Assembly (NCBI GenBank): GCA_964580435.1 | Contig: CAZOKP010000001.1 | Span: forward strand, 1-64,000 | DNA from: CAZKEW01 sp964580435 | GTDB lineage: Bacteria > Acidobacteriota > Aminicenantia > Aminicenantales > UBA8522 | Reading direction: 5' to 3' | DNA length: 64,000 nt | Part shown: positions 44,101 through 53,656 of the stretch, piece by piece | Layout: each line of letters starts with the position of its first letter | Numbering within the stretch: the first letter of the stretch is position 1 | The notes under the pieces: model-generated | Seen by the model: only the letters and a program-made list of their open reading frames with translations | The model's database searches: none | What the model was told of the DNA's origin: nothing | Program-made: the position numbers and the translations under genes

Positions 44101-45505
44101 ACGTTCCGCTACCACTGGCAGAAGTGATAGTTGTCAACCAACCGCCTGCATTAATACATGGTGAACTTGATTGAAGCGTCTGAGCGGAATTCAATGAAGG
44201 ATTTTGGAAAAAACCATTGTTATCTTGATTATAAGTTGATCGCCATGTGGCGAAGTTATAACTACCTAGACTGGCATCAGAAAAATAAGCCCCACCTGAA
44301 TTGCCAGTATAATCCCACCAGCAATTATAATTAAACATGCTATTGGTACTACTTGGAGTGCAACTTAGATAACGTCCGAAAGAGCCAGGGGATTGCGTAG
44401 AAGTAAAAATATTGTTTTTCCCTCTTAAATAATTTGACGTCCCCTCGTCATTAGAAGCGTCGATAAAACGGGCTGAACTGTCAGTATCATAAATGAACGT
44501 ATTATTTGCCAGATAACCATATTGACTGTTCCCGCACATCGTCCAAAAACGCCCCCTGGAATTTTTAACTATTGTTTTGGCGACGACCACCTGATTGCTA
44601 GTCCCGCTGAAATAAAATGTTTCGTCATTGCTATCATGGAAATAACAGTTCTCAAAATAAGCCCTCGTCACATGACCATACGATATCTCGGCAAGGCCTT
44701 TGCCAATTCCGTTATTATATACCTCGCAATTTCTTACAATAATATTTGTGCCCGTATCGGCATCTAAACCATTTTCACTCCAGCCGTGTGACACGCAATT
44801 TTCAATTAAAAAATTACTCCCAATTTCCACCCTCTCGCCGTTCGTATGAATCGTAATACCATCATTGGAGGCGCTGCTATCATCAATGGTCGTGCAATTT
44901 GTTATCTTTCCGTTTGTAGCTTTGTAATTAGCAGAGCCATAAAATACAATCCCGGCGTTTGCCGGATAGGAAACATTACAATGGTCAACGGTGAATGTAT
45001 CGGTCTGGTCAAAATAAATTCCGCAGTTCCCCGCATACTCAACATCACAATATTCAACTTTGATTCTGTATCTAAACCCGCTACCCCCAGAGAAATAAAT
45101 ACTGCTACCAGTCGAATTCGTAACATGGAAATTTCTGACCGTGACATCATGAATAAGGGAATCGGAGTATATGCACCTTCCACCGCTGACAATTGGCTTA
45201 TTTCCTGTCCCGTAGGCATCGAAAATTAACGGATTTCCCGCAGTGCCACTGCGGTCGATATAGAGACTCGTATCACTCCAATTTTCGCCTCTTTCAAAGA
45301 GGATACTATCTCCGGGTTGAAAGATAGCCATAGAGTTATTGATTTTAGCGATGGTCCGCCAAGCGGTTGAGGAGGAAGTCCCGCTGTTAGAGTCGCTGCC
45401 GTGCGTAGCATCAACGTAATAGATTGTTCCCCACAGGCTTGGAGATAAAATCATGAAAAAAGATAGGAAGAAAGATAGAATGAGAATCTCTTTTGGCTTT
45501 CTCAT
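41189..45505 (-). CDS. Large secreted beta-helix / PKD / dockerin / cohesin-like protein, copy 1
   Basis: The 1438 residues begin with a signal peptide (about 8-27). A right-handed beta-helix region follows, opening IYYVDATHGSDSNSGTSSS, a DUF1565/NosD-type start (about 28-550). Then come six PKD domains of 86 residues (about 555-1070), a divergent InlB-type repeat (SDYRFSKWTGD), a dockerin with two calcium loops (DVNGDLRITPADAQ and DVKCDGTKFAPK) and a C-terminal cohesin-like beta domain. AGGAGG stands before the ATG. It is expected on the cell surface or secreted, perhaps binding or cutting polysaccharide. A close paralogue is at 56617-59715. Confidence 0.88.
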   Translation of the reverse strand: MRKPKEILILSFFLSFFMILSPSLWGTIYYVDATHGSDSNSGTSSSTAWRTIAKINNSMAIFQPGDSILFERGENWSDTSLYIDRSGTAGNPLIFDAYGTGNKPIVSGGRCIYSDSLIHDVTVRNFHVTNSTGSSIYFSGGSGFRYRIKVEYCDVEYAGNCGIYFDQTDTFTVDHCNVSYPANAGIVFYGSANYKATNGKITNCTTIDDSSASNDGITIHTNGERVEIGSNFLIENCVSHGWSENGLDADTGTNIIVRNCEVYNNGIGKGLAEISYGHVTRAYFENCYFHDSNDETFYFSGTSNQVVVAKTIVKNSRGRFWTMCGNSQYGYLANNTFIYDTDSSARFIDASNDEGTSNYLRGKNNIFTSTQSPGSFGRYLSCTPSSTNSMFNYNCWWDYTGNSGGAYFSDASLGSYNFATWRSTYNQDNNGFFQNPSLNSAQTLQSSSPCINAGGWLTTITSASGSGTSFAVADGKWFHNGFGLTSGSVIQLQSQSTPLTVTNINYGTNTITVNQSVSWAQGDGVAFAYSGYAPDIGAREYTGSQPLAANASGSPTSGNAPLAVNFTGSASGGTSPYSYRWTFGDGGSSTSQNPSHTYSSAGSYTATLTVTDSQSVADTESVNITVTAAPSQLVASASASPMSGQAPLTVNFTGSATGGTTPYTYSWNFGDGQTSSAQNPSHTYSSAGTYNAALTVRDSRSVTDTESVNITVTAAPSQLVASASASPTSGQAPLTVNFTGSATGGTSPYSYRWTFGDGGSSTSQNPSHTYSSAGSYTATLTVTDSQSVADTESVNITVTAAPSQLVASASASPMSGQAPLTVNFTGSATGGTTPYTYSWNFGDGQTSSAQNPSHTYSSAGTYNAVLTVRDSRSVADTESVNITVTAAPSQLVASASASPMSGQAPLTVNFTGSATGGTTPYTYSWNFGDGQTSSAQNPSHTYSSAGTYNAVLTVRDSRSVTDTESVNITVTAAPSQLVASASASPMSGQAPLTVNFTGSATGGTTPYTYSWNFGDGQTSSAQNPSHTYSTIGNYIANLTVTDSSSANASASISIAVGSVTGANLALAAVTGAPAPGQGGTTDPSPGNHSFSIGSTASVRSIPNSDYRFSKWTGDVTEAATFNTANTLTMDANKSLSATFCTKCADVNGDLRITPADAQRAFDIYLGRIANPTWCELENADVKCDGTKFAPKVTPSDAQTIFHKYLRKAVVSSDCSGNSRVAALATQSSGFSNVSLTVNSVTFAPGQDVVIPIIVESPSDIKAFGFDLSYPSDILTYVGLESTELTNDFDQLGANVLANQEINQERPKTDPAKNFVFGFDPSFAAKILTLQAINNSRPSQEFDQPSTGTGSYRLLRVGGYKTESTANPTSGVLVTLIFRVIGEVKDPGSISVIATYDDIKNASIKNDGMINRKNSSQIRKDERLAGNVERKLTGKRYDF
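42400..43840 (-). repeat. Tandem 258-bp PKD-encoding repeats
   Basis: Six PKD units follow at 258-bp spacing, some nearly identical in DNA. Two kinds occur: one encodes SPYSYRWTFGDGGSS, the other TPYTYSWNFGDGQTSS. Their order from the N-terminus is first, second, first, second, second, second, suggesting amplification of a two-unit block and then of single units. Confidence 0.85.
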
Positions 45506-46011
45506 CCGAAGCCTCCTGGAACAATGAAAGAATTTGGTATTAATAATTTCCCTCCGTAATAAACAAGATTATTCATTTAATAACTTTCCATTCTTATTAG
45601 TCGCCAAGAAGCAAGCGTCTATCCGGGTGATTTTGTGCCGTCATCCTCACCCTTTTAGGCTAGCCAAGCCCAGACCCAGAACTGCATTTTTTGCACAAGA
45701 AGAAACCAATTAAGCTCTCAGATGAAAAATCTCAAAGGGACTTCTTGGATTAAAGGACTAAATCTGGATTGCCAGGATTAGGTGGTGTGAGGTGATTCTG
45801 AACCTTACCCTGATTGCCTTTGCTTGACATTTTTTTCCCATTTGCATATAAACGGAATAAGATAAACGACGTTGTGGAAGAAAATCTATTATTTTCTCTA
45901 TCCGCTTTTTTTACTTTGCAAAATCTAGCTTTTTCTAATATTTTTTCGATTTGTTTTAGCTCTTCCTGTTGCCTTTTTTATTAAAGAGGATAATATCTAA
46001 ATGAATGCAAG
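45506..46011. other. Divergent intergenic region
   Basis: This 506-bp AT-rich spacer separates the minus-strand PKD/dockerin gene from the plus-strand GT4 gene. It holds the promoter at 45824-45852 and the AGGAGG site of the leftward gene. No ORF, RNA gene or repeat was recognised in the remainder. Confidence 0.5.
45824..45852 (+). promoter_or_regulatory. Strong sigma70-like promoter for the GT4-flippase-FemAB operon
   Basis: TTGACA (45824-45829), 17 bp, TATAAA (45847-45852). The leader to the GT4 ATG is about 150 nt. Confidence 0.65.
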
Positions 46012-47250
46012 ATGCCAAAATTGAGAGTTCTTGAATTAACGACATCATTTCCCAGGGCAGAAGGAGATTTTTCAGGTTTATTCATTTATAAAAAAGATAA
46101 AGCGCTTATTGATAAAGGTGTTAATATTTATGTTTTAGCTCCGACAGACGAAAATACAAAGAAGAAAGAAATCTTAGAGCAAGTATCCGTCAATCGTTTT
46201 GACTATTTTTTTACAGCAAAACTGCAAAAACTCGTTTATCACTCGGGGACTCCAGAAAATTTAAAGAAAAGTTTTTTAGCGAAGATTCAAGTGCCTTTTT
46301 TGATCCTGGGTTTTTTTCTTAGGACTCTGTCAAAAGGTCGGGATAAGGATATCATTCATGCACAATGGTCTCTCGCAGGTTTGGGAGGTGTCCTGGCCGC
46401 AAAAATCTTAAGAAAACCTTTTGTTCTAACAATGCATGGGGCTGAGGTATTTGTATTAAAAAATAATCCGATCATAAAATTTCTGCTTTCAAAAGTTGAT
46501 TTTTTGATAACAAACAGCACTTTTACTCTAAATCATATAGTCAAATATCACAATTTTGATATGAAAAAGGCAAAAGTTATTCCTTTTGGTACCTATGATT
46601 ATCAGAGAAAAGAGATATACAAAGATAAAAACCTCTGGCATGACACCTTCTCAATTCAGATGGATAAAAGGATCATTTTTTCTCTTGGAAGACACGTCGA
46701 GAGAAAAGGATTCGAATATTTGCTTATGGCTCTAAAGCTTATTCTGCAAAAAAGGAAAGATGTCCATTTGGTTTTAGGAGGAAAGGGTCCGAGAGAAGCG
46801 TCGCTGAAAGCATTAGCAGAAAAATTAGGCTTAAAGGATCATTGCACTTTTATTCCTTTTATTGAAGAAAATATTCTTGGGAAATTCTTTTCAAATGCAG
46901 ATATTTTTGTGCTTCCCTCGATCGTCGATAAACAGGGAGATACAGAAGGGCTTGGAGTCGTTAACATAGAAGCCTTAACTTATGGATGTCCTGTGGTGTC
47001 TACAAATGTGGGGGGGATACCTGATGTCATTATCAATGAAGAAACGGGTCTATTGGTGGAGCAAAAAAATTCAGAACAATTAGCCAACGCCATTATCAGA
47101 TTGTTAGAGGACGAGAATTTGCGAAACAGAATTATTAAAGGCGGTTTGATTCATATCAAAAAGAACTTTAGTTGGGATGGTATAGCCAAAAGCCATATTG
47201 AAATCTATTCAAATATATTGAAGAGTTCCAGGAAAATAGTTACTCGATGA
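46012..47250 (+). CDS. Glycosyltransferase family 4
   Basis: The 412-residue GT-B fold enzyme has N-terminal TTSFPRAEGDFSGLFIYK, HGAEVFVL and, in the donor-binding half, FSLGRHVERKGFEYL, GKGPREASLK and the EX7E-type region EGLGVVNIEALTYGCPVVSTNVGG. It transfers a sugar from a nucleotide donor to a growing lipid-linked glycan on the cytoplasmic side. It is the first gene of a three-gene operon, overlapping the next by four bases (ATGA). The coding region is notably AT-rich compared with the first 30 kb. Confidence 0.92.
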   Translation: MPKLRVLELTTSFPRAEGDFSGLFIYKKDKALIDKGVNIYVLAPTDENTKKKEILEQVSVNRFDYFFTAKLQKLVYHSGTPENLKKSFLAKIQVPFLILGFFLRTLSKGRDKDIIHAQWSLAGLGGVLAAKILRKPFVLTMHGAEVFVLKNNPIIKFLLSKVDFLITNSTFTLNHIVKYHNFDMKKAKVIPFGTYDYQRKEIYKDKNLWHDTFSIQMDKRIIFSLGRHVERKGFEYLLMALKLILQKRKDVHLVLGGKGPREASLKALAEKLGLKDHCTFIPFIEENILGKFFSNADIFVLPSIVDKQGDTEGLGVVNIEALTYGCPVVSTNVGGIPDVIINEETGLLVEQKNSEQLANAIIRLLEDENLRNRIIKGGLIHIKKNFSWDGIAKSHIEIYSNILKSSRKIVTR

Positions 47251-48185
47251 AACGAAAATACATTAATGTGCTCATTTACGTTTCCATATTGTTTCTTGTA
47301 TATAAGCTTATTAAGAATAACTATCTAAATCTGCCAATCGTGCGAAATTGGGCATTTCTTCTTTTTTCAGTCGTACTTTTGTTTGGTCTTTTTTTATCCT
47401 ACGCATTAGTCTGGCATAAGATTCTTGGAAAGCATGAAGTCTCGATAAAATTTCCGATTAGCCTATCCTCAACGGGGTTGCCTGTTTTTGCAAAGTATAT
47501 TCCTGTACCAATATGGAATCTGCTAGGTCAAGTTGGCTATGTCTCGAATTATACGGGCACTCCGATAAAACAGCTTACAGCGATTTCATTAGAAAATTTA
47601 GTTATCAGCATGTGGTTTGGGTTGCTTTTTGGCATGATCGGAGTTTTACTCTTACGAGGGCTACATCTTTTTGGTTGGTTAATAGTCATTTTTTGGGTCC
47701 CCTTAACAATGCTTATTTTTAGCAAAGTTGTATATCTAGTTGTGGGGCGATTGGTAAAGAAATTATTTAGAAAAGAGTTCACGATCCCTTGGCTTGATAT
47801 AAAATCAAAACTAACGATAATGCCCTGGTATATTCTTAGTGTGTTTTTGCAAGCTTTTGGATTTTATTATTTCGCGGCATCTCTTTCTGTCAGCCCTATT
47901 TCATTTAGTGTCGGGTTAGGATTACCTTTGGCGGGGACCTTGGGAATATTGGCTTTTTTTGCACCTGGGGCATTGGGCGTCCGTGAGGGAATCTTGGTTG
48001 GCTACTTGAAATTAGCTGGATTTCCTACCGAAGAAGCAGTAACTATTTCCGTTGCATCGAGGGTTTGGGTTCTTTTGGGAGAGGCTTTTATTTTTGTGTT
48101 GGGCTTTCTTAGCGATAAAAGAATGAAGCTCAAGAGAAATAAACAATTTCTTCAACCAGCAATTGATAGGAAACGTAAGTACTAA
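47247..48185 (+). CDS. UPF0104/lysylphosphatidylglycerol synthase-type membrane protein
   Basis: The 312-residue protein has about eight hydrophobic helices and the family hallmark AFFAPGALGVREGILVG near residue 240, plus KYIPVPIWNLLGQV (KYIPG.vW type). Members occur in glycan and glycolipid clusters as putative flippases or integral membrane partners. The start overlaps the GT4 stop by four bases, and two bases separate its stop from the FemAB start. Confidence 0.85.
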   Translation: MKRKYINVLIYVSILFLVYKLIKNNYLNLPIVRNWAFLLFSVVLLFGLFLSYALVWHKILGKHEVSIKFPISLSSTGLPVFAKYIPVPIWNLLGQVGYVSNYTGTPIKQLTAISLENLVISMWFGLLFGMIGVLLLRGLHLFGWLIVIFWVPLTMLIFSKVVYLVVGRLVKKLFRKEFTIPWLDIKSKLTIMPWYILSVFLQAFGFYYFAASLSVSPISFSVGLGLPLAGTLGILAFFAPGALGVREGILVGYLKLAGFPTEEAVTISVASRVWVLLGEAFIFVLGFLSDKRMKLKRNKQFLQPAIDRKRKY

Positions 48186-48187
48186 AC

Positions 48188-49129
48188 TTGGAAACCAATT
48201 TATATAACCTTTCCATTTGGCCACTTGCTATCGAAAAAGTCTATGGCTTCAAAACCTATGATATACGCGCACCTGATAATTCCAAAGTCACTTTAACTCA
48301 TATTAAATCAAAATTTTTCAACAATATATTAGTGAACGCTCCATACCAGGCATTTTGTGATCCAGTTATTAATTCTGACAGAGGATTTCATGAAGCGATA
48401 GAGAAAGCTATATCGTTGTGTGAAGAGAAGAATGCCAAATATATCGAACTGCGGTCTTCTAAGCTTTTGGATCTTGACTGGTCAGTCGCGACAGATGATG
48501 TAACATTTATAATAGATTTATCTTCTGGTTCGGATTATATTTTTAAAAATATAAAGCAAAGGGTCAGAACTGCGATTCGGAAGGGGCAGAAAAATAATCT
48601 CTACTACAGGATAGGGTCTGAATATCTGGGTATATTTTTCGACATATATTCAAGAAGCGTCAGAAGGCTTGGAACTCCCGTGCATAGCTGCAAATTTTTT
48701 AAGGAGCTACTTCAGGCTCGGGGGCATTTCAATATAATTGTCATCTTTAGTGAAAATCACGTGCCCATTTCGGCCTGTTTATACGCGGAAGATAAAGAGA
48801 CCGTAGCACCCCTCTGGGCGGGCGGACTGATAGAATATAATCATTTATCTCCTGGTAACGTTCTCTATTGGGCTCTGATTGAATATGGATGCAAGATGGA
48901 GAAGAAAAGATTTGACTTCGGAAGGAGTTCAAAAAACACGGGCACTTATGACTTTAAAAAAAGGTGGTTTTCTCAGGAGATCCAATTATATTATTATTAT
49001 TTCAGAAAGAAGGGCAGGATCATGCAGAAGAAGAGCCGGGAATATGAAGTTCTTGCTTCTCTTTGGAAAAGGATGCCCCTTTATATTACCAGAATAGTCG
49101 GGCCTGTACTAAGAAAATATATTCCCTAG
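48188..49129 (+). CDS. FemAB/GNAT-type acyltransferase (XrtA-associated FemAB-like)
   Basis: The 313 residues match FemAB-like proteins found in exopolysaccharide clusters. Blocks are QRVRTAIRKGQKN, RRLGTPVHSCKFFKELL, LYWALIEYGC, and FDFGRSSKNTGTYDFKKRW. Such enzymes probably transfer an aminoacyl or acyl group to a glycan or peptide. The start is TTG at 48188, two bases after the stop of the membrane protein gene, so it belongs to the GT4 operon. No exosortase or PEP-CTERM gene was recognised in the window. Its 3' end overlaps the convergent acyltransferase by four bases. Confidence 0.85.
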   Translation: METNLYNLSIWPLAIEKVYGFKTYDIRAPDNSKVTLTHIKSKFFNNILVNAPYQAFCDPVINSDRGFHEAIEKAISLCEEKNAKYIELRSSKLLDLDWSVATDDVTFIIDLSSGSDYIFKNIKQRVRTAIRKGQKNNLYYRIGSEYLGIFFDIYSRSVRRLGTPVHSCKFFKELLQARGHFNIIVIFSENHVPISACLYAEDKETVAPLWAGGLIEYNHLSPGNVLYWALIEYGCKMEKKRFDFGRSSKNTGTYDFKKRWFSQEIQLYYYYFRKKGRIMQKKSREYEVLASLWKRMPLYITRIVGPVLRKYIP

Positions 49130-49719
49130 CCTATTGCCTCCTTTTTTTCTTTTTGGTCTTCTAGGTTTCCCCCTTTTTCTATCCTTCCGATGACTCTTGC
49201 CGGGTTTCCTGCGACAATCGTAAGAGGAGGAACATCCTTTGATACGACAGATCCAGCCGATATCATGGAATTTTCACCAATTGTTACTCCTGGAAAAATT
49301 ATGGAGCAGTCCCCAACCAAAGCGCCTCTTTTAACAGTTACCTTTTTGAATACCATCGCTGAGGACCCGAGGATTTCTCTGAGCGGTTCGGTCGGAGAAT
49401 AATGGGCCAAGATGACGACTAGGCCCGCCAGTGAGACGTGATCCTCTAATTCGATCAGATTTGGCCGTGCCGGGTCCAGTACGCAGCCAGGTCCAATAAA
49501 AACCTTCTTTCCAATTTTTACCCCTCTCATTCTTAGAAAGGTAACTCTCAGACTAGCCGGGAGAGGCAAAAAGCTCATGGAAATAGCCTGGAGAATCCTG
49601 CCAAAAATTGCCGTAAGGATACCAGATATAGTATTATGCTGCAGTTTTGCCGTACCCATAAGTCTTTGGCAAAGAGACAGAAAACCTTTTCTTATATAGA
49701 ATAATGGGTTTTTCATCAT
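49126..49719 (-). CDS. Left-handed beta-helix (hexapeptide) acyltransferase
   Basis: The 197-residue enzyme is of WbbJ/LacA type. Its hexapeptide repeats show in VKIGKKVFIGPGCVLD, LIELEDHVSLAG, VKRGALVGDCSIIFPGVTIGENSMISAGSVV, and it ends with VAGNPARVIGR. It O- or N-acetylates a sugar. It has an N-terminal extension of about 65 residues with a hydrophobic stretch. A good minus-strand promoter is at 49783-49810. Confidence 0.9.
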   Translation of the reverse strand: MMKNPLFYIRKGFLSLCQRLMGTAKLQHNTISGILTAIFGRILQAISMSFLPLPASLRVTFLRMRGVKIGKKVFIGPGCVLDPARPNLIELEDHVSLAGLVVILAHYSPTEPLREILGSSAMVFKKVTVKRGALVGDCSIIFPGVTIGENSMISAGSVVSKDVPPLTIVAGNPARVIGRIEKGGNLEDQKEKKEAIG

Positions 49720-49782
49720 CTTTTTAGGTATTGTGAATCATTAGCTCTCTGATCTAAACAATTCGTTTTCTTACGTATACAA

Positions 49783-49810
49783 AATATAAAAACTATTGCG
49801 AGTATGTCAA
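49783..49810 (-). promoter_or_regulatory. Sigma70-like promoter for the hexapeptide acyltransferase
   Basis: On the minus strand TTGACA (49805-49810), 16 bp, TATATT (49783-49788), 64 bp before the ATG. Confidence 0.55.
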
Positions 49811-49941
49811 CACCTTTAATCCGATCTAAAGATGTGGAAACCCAATGACTTCCACAAAAATCCTGCCACATACCCTCTCCCCTCAGCACACCAATCGTCA
49901 CAGAGCTTACGGGAGCTTGACATCTTCCAATATTTTAATTT

Positions 49942-52900
49942 ATGCTGCTTCGTATACGAAGGAAGGAAGCGGTGGCAAAAATGGCTCAACCTGAGCTAAA
50001 GGAAAGAATTACTCTTCTGTCTTCAAAAAAGGGGCTAAGCTCCAAATGCTCCCTATTAAGAATCCTGCTGGTGGCAATAGTACTGTTGGCTCTTGGCACC
50101 GGCGTCCGCGCTGACGCACAAAATGTCACTAATGTGCTGGTGCTCGTCAACTCTCGAAGTGCCGGGTATCTCGATTTTGAGCATTATATCCGGCCCTACT
50201 TAGAGAATTTTGGTATTCCTTTCACAGTTGTTGACATCGCCAACAATGAGCTCTCCGCCGCCATCAATGCCTATGCCTTGATTCTAATTGGCCATCGGCA
50301 ACTTGACCCCGATCATATATACTTGGGCACAAACGAAGAAAACTACATTTCATCGGCGGTGAACACTGGCACAGGGCTGGTGAACTTTGACAATGATCTT
50401 TCCGCAGCAGGTGGCGCTCCACTCTACCAATTTATTCAGAACATCTTTGGATTCACGTATGCTGGGCTTCTTACTGATCAAGGGATAACGATCTCCCCCC
50501 CTGGCAGCCAGGCTGAATACATCACCGCCCAGCATGAGGCTGGCGAAAGGATAACCACGGGCAATATGTCCATAGCTAGCCTCATCCTGCCAGAACAAAC
50601 CATGGGTTTGGCAACGACCGATGGCAACTATCCATTTTTGGCTACGGCCAATTACGGGCAAGGTCGCGGCGTGCAATGGTGTTCATACGACTGGATGTCT
50701 TATTCAGTCAAGGGACCTTTGTATGGCTTAGATGATCTCGTATGGCGCAGTATTGTCTGGGCAGTTCGCAAACCGTTCGTCATGCAGGGATTGCCTCCAT
50801 TTGTTACGATGCGCGTCGATGATGAATATGGTCCATTCGACTGGATTCACATTGCCAATGAATTTGGCCTCAGACCCTGGGCTGGTCTGTTCTATCTTAA
50901 CGTTGCCGAGGCGGCTGCGACTGACCTTTCTGCACTTGTAAACGCTGGACTGGCGACTGCTTCGGTGCACGCTAAAGGCACAGACTATTTCTACTACATT
51001 CATAATTACGGCGATTTCTCGGATTCGCAAATCGCGGCCAACTTTCTTGAAGCAACGGCCTGGCACCAGAACCACAACATCCCAATCTCTAAGTTCGTTC
51101 TCCCCCATTTTTATGAGTTTGGCACTAATGTCTTCAATAATCTAAGCCAATGGGGAGTTGAGTTCGTTGGTACGATGATGCCGCCGGGCAATGGCTGGGG
51201 AACGCCATGGATACAGGGAAAACCATACCGCCTCTACCAAGCCGGGGCGAGTAATGCCGTCCTCCCAGCGTATTATGCACATTTCCTAGACATCCCTTCA
51301 CACCCAGAAATGAGCGGTCGCTTTTTCAACTGCGTTACTGAGATCCGTGACGACGCAGGCTATGAATGGTATCCCAGTGATGATGTGGACGGGAGTATCG
51401 GGCGTGGAACACGACAGACTAAGAGAGCTTTGGATAGCTTGGCCCTGGCGACTCTATTCACACACAGTGACTATCTTCATAGTATCAGTTCCGAGAACTT
51501 CAGGGCCATCTTAAGTGGCATCACGGCGAACTTAAGGTCCTACAATCCGCTTTATGTCACAATGGATTATGCGTGCCAATACATTAGGGCGATGTACACA
51601 TCGGACATCTCATACGCAGATTATGATCCGGACACGGGGGATCTGACAGTTACCTTAATCGGCAATACTGATATGCCCACCGTGTTCTATGTGTTTACTG
51701 AACAGGAAGGCGATATTCAACAAACACAGTTGAGTGTGCCGATCTTTAGTGGCTCGACCACAGTCTTCCAAACTCTAGGCGTAACTCCACCGGCAGCGCC
51801 GACGAATCTGACGGCGACAGCGGGTAACGGGCAGGTGGCGCTGGCCTGGCNNNNNNNNNNNNNNNNNNNNNNNNNNNNNNNNNNNNNNNNNNNNNNNNNN
51901 NNNNNNNNNNNNNNNNNNNNNNNNNNNNNNNNNNNNNNNNNNNNNNNNNNGTGAATGCCGGGGGGGAGAGCCCGAACTCCAATGAAGCCAGCGCGCTGCC
52001 GCAGGTGACTGCGCCGGCAGCGCCGACGAATCTGACGGCAACAGCGGGTAACGGGCAGGTGGCGCTGACGTGGCAGGCGAGCAGTGGAGCAACGAGCTAT
52101 ACGGTGTGGCGGTCGCTCACGAGCGGCGGGCCGTACACGGTGGTGGCCTCGGGTCTGACCTTGACCAGCTACACCGACACCACGGTGCAGAACGGCACCT
52201 GGTATTACTACGTGGTGGTGGCGGTGAATGCCGGGGGGGAGAGCCCGAACTCCAATGAAGCCAGCGCGCTGCCCCAGGTGACTGCGCCGGCGGCGCCGAC
52301 GAATCTGACGGCGACAGCGGGTAACGGGCAGGTGGCGCTGGCCTGGCAGGCGAGCAGCGGGGCAACCAGCTACACGGTGAGGCGGTCGCTCACGAGCGGT
52401 GGGCCGTACACGGTGGTGGCCTCGGGTCTGACCTTGACCAGCTACACCGACACCACGGTGCAGAACGGCACCTGGTATTACTACGTGGTGGTGGCGGTGA
52501 ATGCCGGGGGGGAGAGCCCGAACTCCAATGAAGCCAGCGCGCTGCCGCAGGTGGCACCGGCCACTTTAGATCATTTCAATTTTGATTCCATTACGGGGAC
52601 GATTGTGGCGGGGACGGCGTTTGGGGTGAGGATCACGGCTTATGACCAGCTTGGGAGTGTGTTCAGCAGTTATGCGGGGCAGGCGGCGTTGAGTGATACG
52701 ACGGGGACGATATCTCCGCCGACGACGGGCAACTTCGTGAGCGGCGTGTGGAGTGGGAATGTGACGATTGCCCAGGCTGCTAGTGGGGTGACGATCACGG
52801 CGAGGAGTGGGACAGCCACAGGCGTGAGCAATGCGTTTAATGTGGTGGCTGCGCTCCAGGAGATTACAATCAACTGTTGGGAAGATAACCATCAGTCTCC

Positions 52901-53336
52901 TGTTCTCCCGACAACAACGAACGCCGGCGAACTTAGGCCGACTGATGGGATATGGACTGAGTTCCAGTTTCTCCCGGGTCGTCCATTTCCTGCAGTTTTT
53001 GCTGGTGCGGAAGAAGAGAACTATGGATTGCCAGTTATGCGGTTTTATGCTACGGGCATTTCCAATGGGCGGTATGAAGTTATCGCTAATCTCTATACTA
53101 ACAATCCAGGGCGCAACATGCGCTATTACTATGGCTACACAGCGGGATACCCCAAGGCTTCCAGTGTAGATACCGTGGGTGGGGCGGGTGGTTCCACTCA
53201 GTTCCAGGAATACAGTCTCGGGACTGTGGATATTACCGATGGTAATTTCAACATCTACGTGCGGGATGCCGATTTGCTGGCAGGCTCCTACCCCTATTTT
53301 GGTTGGGCCTGGATCCGACTCGTCCCTATCATATGA
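49942..53336 (+). CDS. Large secreted deacetylase-like protein with fibronectin type III repeats, interrupted by a gap
   Basis: A signal peptide (about residues 38-60 of the longest frame) is followed by an amidotransferase/ThuA-like region (ALILIGHRQLD) and a catalytic-looking domain with FVTMRVDDEYGPFDW and ASVHAKGTD, reminiscent of polysaccharide deacetylases. Three FN3 units follow at 273-bp spacing, then a beta-rich C-terminal region. The 100 N at 51851-51950 fall inside one FN3 unit. The intact unit predicts 149 missing bases, which brings both halves into one frame of about 1147 residues. The start could be ATG 49942 or 49981; the latter has GGAAGGAAG nearby. The reaction is unproven. 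Confidence 0.78.
51795..52560 (+). repeat. Near-identical 273-bp FN3-encoding tandem repeats
   Basis: The end-of-unit sequence GTGAATGCCGGGGG recurs at 51951, 52224 and 52497, a period of exactly 273 bp (91 codons). Units differ by only a few bases, are very GC-rich, and encode SSGATSYTVWRSLTSGGPYT-type fibronectin III strands. Confidence 0.9.
51851..51950. other. Scaffold gap of 100 N inside FN3 repeats
   Basis: The left edge stops at GCGCTGGCCTGGC and the right edge starts at GTGAATGCCGG. In the following intact unit these points are 149 bp apart. The gap length is therefore nominal, and near-identical repeats are the likely reason the assembly broke here. Confidence 0.85.
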
Positions 53337-53656
53337 TAGTGAGTTGACCAGGATAATAAATGGCTCGACAGAGTAATAGAGGTCAAAAATAGTACTTTTA
53401 AATATCATCTTTAATAGAAAAGAGTATCATCTTCCTTAAGGCTATCATCGACAACCTGAGATCCTTTAGACCCCTTTATATGGCGATCAAGTATTGCTGC
53501 CAGTGCATCCGGCCACAGAGTTCAGATTCCTGATCTGGACTTTAAGTGGATAAATAACATAGCAGTCGAGGCGTCTTGACAGCGATCGTTGTCTAACGAT
53601 AATATTTACTGCGCATGATTGTTAGCAGCAAAACCGTAAATGCATATATCTAAAAT
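53337..53656. other. Gene-poor spacer carrying a paralogue fragment
   Basis: Apart from the remnant at 53432-53533, this 320-bp spacer before the GT2 gene shows no coding, RNA or repeat signal I can support. Confidence 0.4.
53432..53533 (+). pseudogene. Fragment of a paralogue of the deacetylase-like/FN3 protein
   Basis: The frame reads AIIDNLRSFRPLYMAIKYCCQ then CIRP before a stop. The intact gene just upstream has GITANLRSYNPLYVTMDYAC then QYIRA. About 20 of 34 positions look identical or similar. The rest of such a gene is absent, so a second copy once lay here or was duplicated in part. Confidence 0.6.

Noticed and set aside
48188..49129. Evidence for a complete exosortase/PEP-CTERM system
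   Set aside because: Only a FemAB-like protein and an acyl ligase are reminiscent; no exosortase, PEP-CTERM substrate or XrtA marker genes are seen.
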